From assembly GCA_949316235.1 (NCBI GenBank), contig OX438751.1, forward strand, positions 1,408,413-1,472,412: 64,000 bases of DNA, given 5' to 3'. The notes under the pieces were generated by a model. It did not search any database. It had not been told where the DNA came from and saw nothing but the letters and a program-made list of their open reading frames with translations. Positions 19,800 through 29,287 of the stretch are shown here, one piece after another. How positions within the stretch are numbered: the first letter of the stretch is position 1; every line of letters starts with the position of its first letter. This DNA is from Oegoconia quadripuncta (lineage: Eukaryota; Arthropoda; Insecta; Lepidoptera; Autostichidae). Both the position numbers and the translations under genes were made by a program.

Positions 19800-20370
19800 C
19801 TGCAGGCTTCAGACGTATGGTCGGTCCACTAGAGGGTCTAATCCATCCTGTTCCCTTTGCGGCGCATTGGTTACTCTGAGCCCGGTTGAGGCAGTCCAGT
19901 GTCCACCAAATTATCCAGCCTTCCTTCAGAACTTCATAATGTCATCGTATTTCATTGTGGTTCTTCTTCCTCAGATCTGTCCTTTCCAAAGGTTTCCCAA
20001 CTTAGTCTGGAGCGGACCACGCACTCACTTAGGAAATGTTGGCTGATTTCTTCTTTCTCCGGATTGTGGAAGGTGTATCTGTAATTAATCTCAATAGTGA
20101 TAGGTGTCTACATACATACCTGTAATGACATCCCCCAGAGTAATAATAATAATTAAAAAAAAATAAAAATACTTTTATTTCTCCTGTAATAGTATATAGC
20201 AGAATTGAGGCATCCCCAGAGAGTAAAATATAATACTCGTGTTGGGGTTGACTCGCTCGTTCCCCGAACATAATTGGCGGAGCTTAGAAAAAAAAACTCT
20301 AACGAAAAAACAAAAATTTAATCATAAAGAAAAGAAAATTACTCATTATTAAGTTTTGCGTTGCGTTGGT

Positions 20371-20438
<68 letters not shown>

Positions 20439-20850
20439 GTGCATGCGTGCGTGTGTGTGTGTATGTGTGAGTTGCTTTGAGAGAAATAGTGCTTATGTTA
20501 TTTTTCCCTAGGTTTAAAAATATTATAGACTGTCTGCACTCCTCGATATTATTTCAAGCCTCTGGCACCTCGAATTTCATTACTTTATTTATTACCTCTT
20601 CTGTGACTGCAGCAGATATGGGGAATAGCAGCTCCGGGCCAATAATTTGTTCAGCCGCACTAATTCTTGCTATTTCGTTTACTAAGTACATCGTTATTTA
20701 ACTTGGTGTCCCAGGACCTAGACTATAGTCACCTTTCTCCCAGTAGTCAGTGCATTTAGGAATAGCTTGCATTCTCTTATTAATGCTGATGTCGTTTCTA
20801 TCTTGATGAGTGCTTTTAGAGCAGCTTGACTTCACTGTCAGCATATATTG
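19800..20850 (-). pseudogene. LINE relic with RNase H domain and CCHC end
   Basis: Minus-strand frames with several breaks recover, in order: YADSE (near 20845), ALKALIKIETTSALIRECKL and FLNALTTGRKVTIV followed by a stop where W is expected and then GHQ (20735-20828), NEIARISAAEQIIGPELLFP and ISAAVTEEV (20570-20690), CRQSIIFLNLGK (20500-20545), and EEISQHFLSECVVRSRLSWE (near 19980-20060). This order, RNase H then a Cys/His tail, is that of R1/I/Jockey-type LINEs. An unrelated segment and a GT microsatellite lie between. The 5' part is cut by TIR-K at 20854. Confidence 0.65.
20373..20463 (+). repeat. (GT)n microsatellite
   Basis: About 45 GT units with a few GC interruptions. Confidence 0.97.
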
Positions 20851-20853
20851 ACT

Positions 20854-21271
20854 CTTTACCTATGAAATTGGAGTTTTTTTCTTCGTTAATCATATGTACC
20901 AATTACAGCGATTTTCAAAGCTATATCCGGACTTGTTTTTTATTTGGAAAATGGAATATTATTTCAAGGTTTCACATGAAATACTTTTTAATTTCTGGGC
21001 TGAATCACATATAAAAAAAAATTTGAACAGAGCTCTTTTCATGTGCTTTCCATAATCATTCCTTAGATTCGCTGAAACTTTTATAAAGCGGTTACTTTTA
21101 AAAATTAACGATACGTCTATACTTAACTTAATGTTATCCGATAATACACACAAAGTTTAGCTAAATTTGGATTAGCCGTTCCCAAAAAGAAATCAAAAAT
21201 GTTTGTATGGAGAAGACAGTCTTAATGAAATTCTTCGTATAAAACGCCAATTTCATAGGTAAAGACCTAAT
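20854..21271. mobile_element. TIR-K, full copy
   Basis: Ends CTTTACCTATGAAATTGG and CCAATTTCATAGGTAAAG are inverted copies. ATATATTGACT flanks it at 20843-20853 and 21272-21282, a likely target duplication. It lies inside the RNase H LINE relic. The interior has no intact ORF. Other copies: 1-114, 25043-25364, 50069-50626. Confidence 0.8.
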
Positions 21272-21297
21272 ATATATTGACTGTCTGCGACTATCCC

Positions 21298-21369
21298 TTC
21301 AGATGCTGAGTAACCCTTTATGCACAAACAACTATTTGTTTGTGCATAAAGGGTTACTCAGCATCTGAA
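21298..21369. repeat. perfect 34-bp inverted repeat, 4-nt loop
   Basis: Arms 21298-21331 and 21336-21369 are exactly complementary (starting TTCAGATGCTGAGTAACCCT), with loop CTAT. It lies 26 bp beyond TIR-K. Confidence 0.95.
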
Positions 21370-21722
21370 TTTCCTATGAAAGACAGGCATAAATCATAGG
21401 TGGGCAGCGGCATCATTGATGCTAAGCTATCAAGAATCAACGGTCATCAACTTGCCTGCGCCCAGCATGGTGATCCGGGCAAGGCCTACCATACTATTAC
21501 CTTTAGCAAAGCCCATACATAATAATAATCAAGATATATAGATCCTGTTATGAAATTACAGATTTTATGCGAGCTTAAGTTACTTAATATGCAAAATGCG
21601 CTTTAAAAAGCTCGTAAGAGATAGCGGTGCGCGTACGCAGAAATGTTGATCATATCAAGGTCGGAGTGAAGACTTACGAGCAAGCGCAGTCACCCGTCAT
21701 CTTTAATTAGTGGTCAATTCGC
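21370..21722. other. no recognised feature
   Basis: No repeat or gene signature was seen. Confidence 0.35.
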
Positions 21723-21935
21723 TGGAATTTTGTTAGGGGTCCGTACCTCCCAAGGTAAAAAGTAGACCCTTGTAATACCTATAATATGGGATCACACCTA
21801 AGGCTAAATTATGGTTCATACAAATTGTTATCACCACATAAAAAATTGTATGTATTCGATATTTTTATCCCCCGACGAAAAACGAGGGGTGTTATGTATT
21901 TGACAGTCATGTGTGAGTGTGTGTGTCCAGTCTCT
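21723..21935 (+). repeat. repeat-M-like start and CCCCCGACG repeat piece
   Basis: TTAGGGGTCCGTACCTCCCA (21733-21752) and CCCCCGACGAAAAACGAGGG (21870-21889) are pieces that I recognise from common lepidopteran dispersed repeats. They are non-coding. Confidence 0.5.
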
Positions 21936-22002
21936 TTCTGGAAATATCGCAGTAATATCAGATTTCAGTGAGTTTTTACGTTCGTAGCCATGTTTGATGC
22001 AC

Positions 22003-22280
22003 GCAATACAACACAACACAACACACAACACACAATACACAACACACAACACACAACACACAACACACAACACACAACACACAACACACAACACACCACA
22101 ACACAACACAACACACAACACACAACACACAACACACAACACACAACACACAACACACAACACACAACACACAACACACAACACACAACACACAACACAC
22201 AACACACAACACACAACACACAACACACAACACACAACACACAACACACAACACACAACACACAACACACAACACAACAC
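22003..22280 (+). repeat. 7-bp satellite (AACACAC)n
   Basis: Nearly pure 7-bp units over ~275 bp. Because 7 is not a multiple of 3, all frames stay open and yield seven-residue protein repeats, which are artefacts. Confidence 0.97.
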
Positions 22281-22384
22281 ATTCTATTGAAGTATGTCAG
22301 GACAAATGGTAATACGTGACATTATGTAACAAGATGCTTTTGCAATAATATTACGAATATAACAAAAATTTTGGCAGGTACGGA

Positions 22385-22765
22385 AGCTTAGGCTTGAGTC
22401 CTACTCACATTTGGCCGGTTTTTAGGGTGCCATGGTCAACGAGGAACCCTTATAGTTCCGCCATGTCCATCTGTCCGTCCGCAGCTTAGCTCAGATGCTC
22501 TTAGTACTAGAAAGCTGAAACTTGACATGGGTAAATCGTAGTAAAATTAAATCTAGAAAAATGTTTCTTTTTAGGCTACATCCCCTATACGTAAAGTGGG
22601 GATGAATTGTCTTTTATTATTGTACCCCAAATTTATAAAATGTACTTCGTTGAAAATTTTTACCGAACAATAAAAAAACCCCTTCTAAGTCCGTATTGTG
22701 AGGGTAAGTACGGCACCTTACATTGCTCGTGGACCGACACTCACTTGGCCTGTTTTATGTTTCTT
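22385..22765 (+). repeat. repeat-M
   Basis: ATTTGGCCGGTTTTTAGGGT, CCATCTGTCCGTCCG and GTAAGTACGGCACC plus CACTTGGCC. Related pieces lie at 33965-34205 (reverse) and 54085-54165. Confidence 0.55.
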
Positions 22766-23284
22766 ACTTTGCAAAGGATCCATCGGCGAAGGCTTCTCTT
22801 TTATACTCTTCCATATTCCGACTTATTACACTTAGCAAACATAAGATCGCCCACCCGGTAAATAATATATCCAGATGACAACCATATTCTTTACCTTAGT
22901 TCAGCCAATTAAAATCAAGTGTGATAGAGAAAAAAGATGATCAAGGGTGAGCAGGAGTTGTGCCCTGCGGGTTTCGTTCCTACATTACTATTGATAACCT
23001 TTTCAACATCTCTTCCATGGATGTAGTACAAGGCGACTAAGGGACGTTTCACCAAAAAAACATTTATAGATATGCGCCGTTTTAACGGCATTGAGTTCAC
23101 CCACCGTCACGTGTGCATTTCCGAATTGTAAGGTGAACCGTGGATGTTGTTTCAAGCATTAAACTTTTAATAATAAATAAATAAATATCCTAAGGTTCCA
23201 CCATCTACCTCCTGGCTCTATTATCAGTTCAGCTCTAAGATATCAAATTATAGTATTGTCATCCGAACTTGTTGTTGTTGTTTG
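22766..23284. other. no recognised feature
   Basis: A short AATAAATAAATAAATA run at 23170-23187 may be a retroelement tail. Nothing else. Confidence 0.3.
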
Positions 23285-23432
23285 TTGTCTTGTGTTCCGG
23301 TTGTCAGAGATAAGATAGCCAGTCCCCCAAATGTGTTGGGGTTTCCAGGTCAGTATACGCTTCCACCTTTGACCTCATCTTCACTTAACATCAGGTGTGA
23401 TTGAGGTCAAGTACCAACCCGACTTGCATAAA
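23285..23432 (+). mobile_element. SINE-C, 5'-truncated
   Basis: GTGTTCCGGTTGTCAGAGAT to GACTTGCATAAAAAAAA with the complete 3' hairpin. Confidence 0.9.
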
Positions 23433-23703
23433 AAAAACTACATATAAATAAATATCTTTGCACATACACACAGCGCCATCTAGTTCCACAGTAAGCAACT
23501 ATAGGCTTGTGGATACCAGATGGTTGATATACTACATAAATACATTTTTTTTTGTAAATAAAGACTTATTATAAATGAAAACGTCCATATCTCGGGTTCA
23601 CATGTCCGTATTCATCACACAAACATATGCCCCTAGCGGGATTCGAACGCGCGACCTTTTGGTATAGTGGTCAGAGTTGCTAACCACTACACCAAACAGG
23701 TCG
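23433..23703 (-). mobile_element. SINE-B, full length
   Basis: Begins with the reversed tail AAATAAATAT and CACACAGCGCCATCTAGTTC, and ends in the tRNA-like head (ACCACTACACCAAACAGGTC). B box reads GGTTCGAA-type on the minus strand near 23640. Confidence 0.88.
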
Positions 23704-23734
23704 CAATGTTAAACACTAATGACTAATGACGACT

Positions 23735-23975
23735 TGTTTAGTGTAGTGGTTAGAAACTGACTGCTATACCAAAAGGTCGCGGGTTCGAATGCCGCTAGGG
23801 GCATTTTGTGTGATAAATACAGACATGTTTTCCCGAATTGTGGATGTCTTTCATTTATAAATGTGTATTTATTTACAAAAAAAAAAGTATTTGTGTAGTT
23901 TATGAACCATCTGGTATGCATAATACAAGCCTAGTTGCTTAGTGTGGAACTAGATGGCGCTGTGTGTATGATCTG
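23735..23975 (+). mobile_element. SINE-B, head-to-head with previous copy
   Basis: Head GTTTAGTGTAGTGGTTAG, B box GGGTTCGAATGCC, body to AACTAGATGGCGCTGTGTGT. Only ~30 bp separate the two heads. Confidence 0.88.
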
Positions 23976-24102
23976 ATCAATTAACTTAAATGTATAAGTG
24001 TCGCTAAATGGATTTAAAAGCTCTTGAATCATAAAGTGACGCATTTGGTAGTAGAATGAATTCTACGCAGATGAAGTCGCAGTAACAGCTAGTAAAACAT
24101 TT

Positions 24103-24342
24103 TGGTTGGTGGTAGGGCATTTTAAATGTCCGCTTGGCTAGCTACCACCATCTTATCTAAATCTGCCGCCAAGCAGCAATAATAATATCATTGTTGTTTT
24201 CCGGTTGCCAGAGATAAGATAGCCAGTTCCCCAAATGTGTTGGGGTTTCCGGGTCAGTACGCTTCCACCTTCGACCTCATCTTCACTTAACATCCGGTGT
24301 GATTGAGGTCAAGTAAGAACCCGTCGTGCATAAAAAAAAAAT
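24103..24342 (+). mobile_element. SINE-C, head missing
   Basis: TTGGTTGGTGGTAGGGCATT through the body to CGTGCATAAAAAAAAA. Confidence 0.9.
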
Positions 24343-24735
24343 CTTGGGCTTTTCTTACTTCAAACATTAGGCACTCTAACTCTCTAACTGCCTCTGATCA
24401 TCCCGTTTGGGATAAATGTGGTGATATTACGTAAAGTTATGGACCTCTAAAAAACATGGAATCGAAGCCCGAATTTATCAACCATGTCGTCTAGATAAGT
24501 TTAATTTGTTACTCTTTACAAGATAGGCCATTAAATTTTAAAATACAGCTTCTGCCTCCGGGCATCCATAACATCTCATTCTGTATCTGATCGGAAGGCG
24601 GCCATCTTTTTAATTAAGAGACCGACGTAACAAAGCCCTTCGCTGTAATGGGAGCAGGAATGTCTAGAATGTGGTGTCCCATAATGACTTGTTTACGGGA
24701 CACTAGATGTTGTTTGCGATTTCTTTCACATAAGG
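24343..24735. other. no recognised feature
   Basis: No repeat or gene signature was seen. Confidence 0.35.
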
Positions 24736-24917
24736 CTGCCAGCCCACGACCGATAATCGGTGACCGATTTTTTGTAGGAGAAAAATGGAATGTACTGATT
24801 GCAATGTTTCAACGCCCACGTCCTATAAAAAATCGGTCACAATATCGGTGGTAAAAGTATTGAGGAAAAAATCGGCCCGATTATCGGTCCTACAAAAAGT
24901 CGGTCGTGGGCGGGCAC
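24736..24917. mobile_element. ~180-bp TIR element
   Basis: Left arm GCCCACGACCGATAATCGG...TTTTGTAGGA and right arm TCCTACAAAAAGTCGGTCGT plus GGGC are inverted copies. ATCGG-rich interior. No ORF, so a MITE is likely. Confidence 0.75.
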
Positions 24918-25042
24918 ACTAACCGGCCACCTTATAGTACAAGCAGCTTAAAATTAATGTCGCAGGCAGATCGTTGAATTAGCCATTTCATGAAATGTCT
25001 AGGCGGATCGTTGTATGACGGATAATTGCCACATTATAATAT

Positions 25043-25364
25043 TGGATCTTTACCTATGAAATTGGAGTTTTTTTTCTTCGTTAATCATATTATGTACCAA
25101 TTACTGCGATTTTCAAAGCTATATCCAAATTTGTTTTTTATTTGGAAAATGGAATATTATTTCAAGGTTTCACATGAAATATTTTTTTAATTTCTGGGTT
25201 AAATCACATAATAAAAAAAAATTAACAGAGCTCTTTTCATGTGATTCCCATAATCATTTGTTAGATTCGCTGAATCTTTTATAAAGCGGTTACTTTTAAA
25301 AATTTACGCTGCCTATATTTAACTTAATGTTATCCGATAATACACACAAAGTTTAGCTAAATTT
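25043..25364. mobile_element. TIR-K, right end missing
   Basis: Runs from CTTTACCTATGAAATTGGAG through ACTTAATGTTATCCGATAAT to TTTAGCTAAATTT, then stops. The terminal ~80 bp of the right side is absent. Confidence 0.8.
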
Positions 25365-25754
25365 TGATTGACATGTACAGTCACAACCTTTATCCTAAAT
25401 GAGATGTTAGAAGGCAAGTAACGCAATTAGCGTTTAGGTGTCCCAAATATTAAAGTGAAATAACATCCACGGTTCACCTTCGAATATATATAAAAAATTG
25501 GGGTCGGATTTGCTAATCCAAGCGTTAGGTGACCACAAGGCGGGCGCCTTCTTTACACAAAGACTTAATGCTGTCAATAAAATTAATCTTACATCTATAT
25601 ATATACACTCACACACAAACTTTCGCGTTTATATTAGTTGGGGTGGTAAAGTTTGTGTATGTATATCTTTATTGAACTATATTTAAACAGTACGAGTATA
25701 GGAAATCCACAAATCACTCATCCCAACGATAATATAATAATATAAACTAGTTGT
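25365..25754. other. no recognised feature
   Basis: Contains AACTTTCGCGTTTATATTAG at 25619-25638, which resembles a repeat-J end. Otherwise nothing. Confidence 0.35.
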
Positions 25755-26150
25755 TAGATAGATAGATAGAAACATTTATTCACAGCTCAGTACATACAAC
25801 CAAAATAGCAGAACACAAACCATAAATCCTATGTAATCAACAACTAAAATAAATAAATAAATGAAAGCTTAATATACTGACGCACAACATACAAGATTTT
25901 CCCAGCTATGGGCTGTACCCACTGTGCACTGAAAGGGCTCTGACTCAGCATATGCTGCAGCAAAGATAGTGGTCCATGCCACAGCGCTGGTTATTCTGCA
26001 CATTACCACTTACTGAAAAACGCACGCAACATTTTTGTAGCGAAACCAATACAATTATTATACCAATATAATTAATATAGGCAGTTTTAAAAATAAAAGT
26101 ATTAATGTTTTTGTGGGGTATTCCTTGTACACTGCGCACTCATGCCATTA
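25755..26150 (-). repeat. repeat-H
   Basis: Starts with GATA units, then shares ACTCAGCATATGCTG and CACAGCGCTGGTTATTCTGC with 13590-13770 and 63375-63630. Non-coding, class unknown. Confidence 0.5.
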
Positions 26151-26163
26151 TGCATACTGTGGC

Positions 26164-26380
26164 AGAAAATCAAAAATCAAAATCAAAATCAAAATATTTT
26201 TATTTCATAGGATAAAATTATCACTTGAAAACGTCACTATTAATATTAATATTACATTATAGTTTAAATTTACTGCTCATTCACAAAGCTGACTCCCCAG
26301 AGAAGAACGAGCAAGAAACTCTAGGGTTGCTCTTTTAAACAGATTATAGGTTGCGATTTGATAATTATATGAATAGACAG
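26164..26380 (-). repeat. CR1-A 3' UTR and GATTTT tail
   Basis: On the minus strand the 3' UTR carries GAGTTTCTTGCTCGTTCTTC and ends CATAGGATAAAA...ATTTTGATTTTGATTTT at 26164-26200. The element ends in a microsatellite rather than poly-A. Confidence 0.92.
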
Positions 26381-29287
26381 CTATGTCCATGCTTGCTTAT
26401 CATTCAAATAGTCAGTGATGTTATAATAGCCTTTTGTTAATAATTTCTGTTTTATGATTGCTTTAAATTTATTTAAAGGCATATTTTGAATGTCTACTGG
26501 AACCTTATTATAAAAGCGTATACATTGCCCTTTGAAGGATTTACTAACTTTGTGAAGTCGGCTAACATAAATAGATAACTGGTTCTTATTCCTTGTATTA
26601 ACATTGTGCCTATCACTATTTTTAGCGAATAAGGTTATATTTTTTTTTGCATATAACAAATTCTCATAAATGTATTGAGATGCCATTGTTAAGATATTAA
26701 TTTCCTTAAACTTATCTCTAAGAGACTCTCTAGGTCCTAATTTATAAATGGCACGAATAGCACGCTTCTGCAGAACAAAAATCATATGTATGTCAGCAGC
26801 GTTTCCCCACAACAATATGCCATATGACATCAAACTGTGGAAATAGCTAAAGTAAACCAGTCTTGCGGTATGAACGTCTGTTAAATTTCTGATTTTTTTG
26901 ACTGCATACGCAGCAGAAGCAAGCTTTTTCGCTAGTTTCTCAATATGAGGCCCCCACTGAAGCTTAGCATCCAATGTCAGTCCTAAAAAGACAGTAGTGT
27001 CTACAAGGTCCAATTTTTCACCTCGTACAAATATGTCAATAGGCATTTGTTTAACATTAGGTAAAGTAAATTTTAAGCATTTAGTTTTTTTTTCATTCAA
27101 AAGAAGATTATTTACTGTAAACCAGTTAACAAGTTCAAAAATAGCAGTGTTTACATCGTCACAAGATGATTGATATCTCTTAACTTTAAATAGCACAGAG
27201 GTGTCATCTGCAAACAATACTATTTCACATCTATTCCGGGCAAGATGAGGCAAGTCATTAATGTACACAAGAAACAAAAATGGTCCTAGAATTGAACCTT
27301 GTGGCACGCCCATATGGACCTCAGACCCAGAGGACTTAGTGCCATTAACATCTACCCTCTGAATTCTATTATACAAGTATGATTTTAAAAGATTCAAAGC
27401 CTGACCTTGTATGCCGTAATGGTGTAATTTCCTGATTAATATATCATAATGAACACAATCAAAAGCCTTTGACAAATCGCAGAAGACGCCAATTGCATCC
27501 CGCGAATTCTCCCAGGCATCAAAAATATGTTGAACTAGCTCAACACCTGCATCGGTTGTTGAGCGACCCCGTGTGAATCCAAATTGTTTGGGATGCATGA
27601 TATTGTTTTGATAAAAATGAGACATTAACTGGTTTAAAATCAATTTCTCAAAAATTTTACTAAATGTGGGTAGTACTGATATAGGTCTAAAGTTAGTGGG
27701 ATCTGATGTACTACCTGCTTTAAATAATGGAATGACTTTACTTAGTTTCATTAAATCAGGAAACACTCCACGATCAACACATTTGTTAAATATAGTAGCC
27801 AAGTGGGGTGCAATACAATCAATTATGGAATTAATAATTTTAACTGATAGGCCGTGAACGTCAGCAGTCTTTTTCATTTGCAATGATTTAAAGGCTTTCA
27901 GTACACTATTACTATTTACATGAGTAAATTTAAAGTTTATCTCACATGGTTCTACATTTTGTAAGATAAGTGATTCAGCCAGAGCGGGAGATGAATTAAG
28001 AGATTTAGTGGTCGAGATTGGAATGTTGGTAAAGAACTTTTCAAATGATTCGGCAACCTGTAAGTCATTACTAATAATTTTATCGTTTAATTTCAAATTG
28101 AATTCTAAATTCCGATCTTCGACTTTTTTTGTCTCATTATTTATGACTTTCCAAGTGGATTTAATGATGTTAGAACTGTTTTTAATTTTACTAATGGTAA
28201 ACATAGATTTAGCCTCAGAACAAACGCGTTTAAAAATTTTGGAATAATTCCTAACATATCTAACAAAGGTATCATTTTTATTATATGATTTTTCGGCATA
28301 AAGTTCATATAATCTATTTCTGCTTTTGTGAATTCCTGCTGTCGCCCAATCACTGAACATTAGCGACTCGCTGACTTTTATTGTTTTTGACTTAAAAACT
28401 TTTTCATATTGATCTTTAGTTAAATCAAATACAGTGTTATACAATTTATTTGGATCATCATTATAAGTCAAATAAGGCACTTTTGTTATTATATTATTTC
28501 GAAATAATTTTAGCCGACTTTCGTTAACAGCAATCTCAAAAATAGTTAATTGACCGGAGTGGTCTGATTGTAATTTGTTAACAATAGATTTATAAACAGG
28601 TTTAATGTTCGCAAAAATATTATCAAGACAGGTTGCACAAGTTGCTGTTGTCCTGGTTGGTTCAAGAAAAACATTAACTAAGTTGTGACAAAGAAAAAAT
28701 GATTGGAATCTTCTAGTCAAAGGAGTGTCTTGCAGTATATTGATATTAAAATCGCCACAAATTAAAATGTACTTATTGGTATTACCAATTTTATACAGCG
28801 CTTCATCTAAACATATTTCAAACTGGTCATATGAGGAAGCTGGGGGTCTGTATACGCTCATTACAATAAGTCGCTCAAGTTCTATACAAGATATTTCAAT
28901 AGTACGTTCAACAGATAGACTCACAATATCATTACGTTCTTTAAATTTCAAATCTTTTCTAATAAGTATTAAGGAGCCTCCGCGTATGGCGTTTTTTCTG
29001 CTGAACGAACTTGCGACCTGGTGACCACTAAAATTAAATAAGAGTTCATAGGTCTTTAACCAGTGTTCAGTAAGACACATAATATCAATTTTAAAATTAT
29101 TCATAAATAATTCGATTGTTAGATCTTTGCCCAAAATACCCTGAATATTCTGATGAAATACTTTTAGATTATATTTATTGTTCAATTTACATATTTTTGT
29201 GGGCTGGCTATTAATAGTTTTATAATTCTTAATTAATTTTAATAAGGTGCCAGAGTTACTCTCCGTTGTCTTAAATTCTAATTTAAA
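26381..29287 (-). CDS. CR1-A ORF2: endonuclease and reverse transcriptase
   Basis: Intact frame of 969 codons from the TTTAAAT heptamer to the stop. Counting from the TTG at 29185, the apurinic-like endonuclease shows HQNIQG (N13), CLTEHW (E40), YRPP (112-115), CGDFNIN (D145, N147), LDNIF (N189) and SDH (207-209). RT follows: FRPISVLPTFSKIFEKL (499-515), QFGFTRGRSTTDAG (534-547), FCDLSKAFD with catalytic D570, GVPQGSILGPFLF (626-638), FADD (658-661) and FLGLTLDAKLQWG (733-745). The protein would nick target DNA and prime cDNA on it. No in-frame ATG precedes the endonuclease core (the first is at 29104, after N13), so entry from ORF1 by -1 frameshift is inferred. CR1-like clade; exact clade unsure. 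Confidence 0.93.
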   Translation of the reverse strand, partial: FKLEFKTTESNSGTLLKLIKNYKTINSQPTKICKLNNKYNLKVFHQNIQGILGKDLTIELFMNNFKIDIMCLTEHWLKTYELLFNFSGHQVASSFSRKNAIRGGSLILIRKDLKFKERNDIVSLSVERTIEISCIELERLIVMSVYRPPASSYDQFEICLDEALYKIGNTNKYILICGDFNINILQDTPLTRRFQSFFLCHNLVNVFLEPTRTTATCATCLDNIFANIKPVYKSIVNKLQSDHSGQLTIFEIAVNESRLKLFRNNIITKVPYLTYNDDPNKLYNTVFDLTKDQYEKVFKSKTIKVSESLMFSDWATAGIHKSRNRLYELYAEKSYNKNDTFVRYVRNYSKIFKRVCSEAKSMFTISKIKNSSNIIKSTWKVINNETKKVEDRNLEFNLKLNDKIISNDLQVAESFEKFFTNIPISTTKSLNSSPALAESLILQNVEPCEINFKFTHVNSNSVLKAFKSLQMKKTADVHGLSVKIINSIIDCIAPHLATIFNKCVDRGVFPDLMKLSKVIPLFKAGSTSDPTNFRPISVLPTFSKIFEKLILNQLMSHFYQNNIMHPKQFGFTRGRSTTDAGVELVQHIFDAWENSRDAIGVFCDLSKAFDCVHYDILIRKLHHYGIQGQALNLLKSYLYNRIQRVDVNGTKSSGSEVHMGVPQGSILGPFLFLVYINDLPHLARNRCEIVLFADDTSVLFKVKRYQSSCDDVNTAIFELVNWFTVNNLLLNEKKTKCLKFTLPNVKQMPIDIFVRGEKLDLVDTTVFLGLTLDAKLQWGPHIEKLAKKLASAAYAVKKIRNLTDVHTARLVYFSYFHSLMSYGILLWGNAADIHMIFVLQKRAIRAIYKLGPRESLRDKFKEINILTMASQYIYENLLYAKKNITLFAKNSDRHNVNTRNKNQLSIYVSRLHKVSKSFKGQCIRFYNKVPVDIQNMPLNKFKAIIKQKLLTKGYYNITDYLNDKQAWT

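Noticed and set aside
21831..22319. Several ORFs of 98-149 codons on both strands (Cys/Val-rich and Thr/His/Gln-rich)
   Set aside because: They are translations of the 7-bp satellite; a 7-bp unit keeps all frames open.
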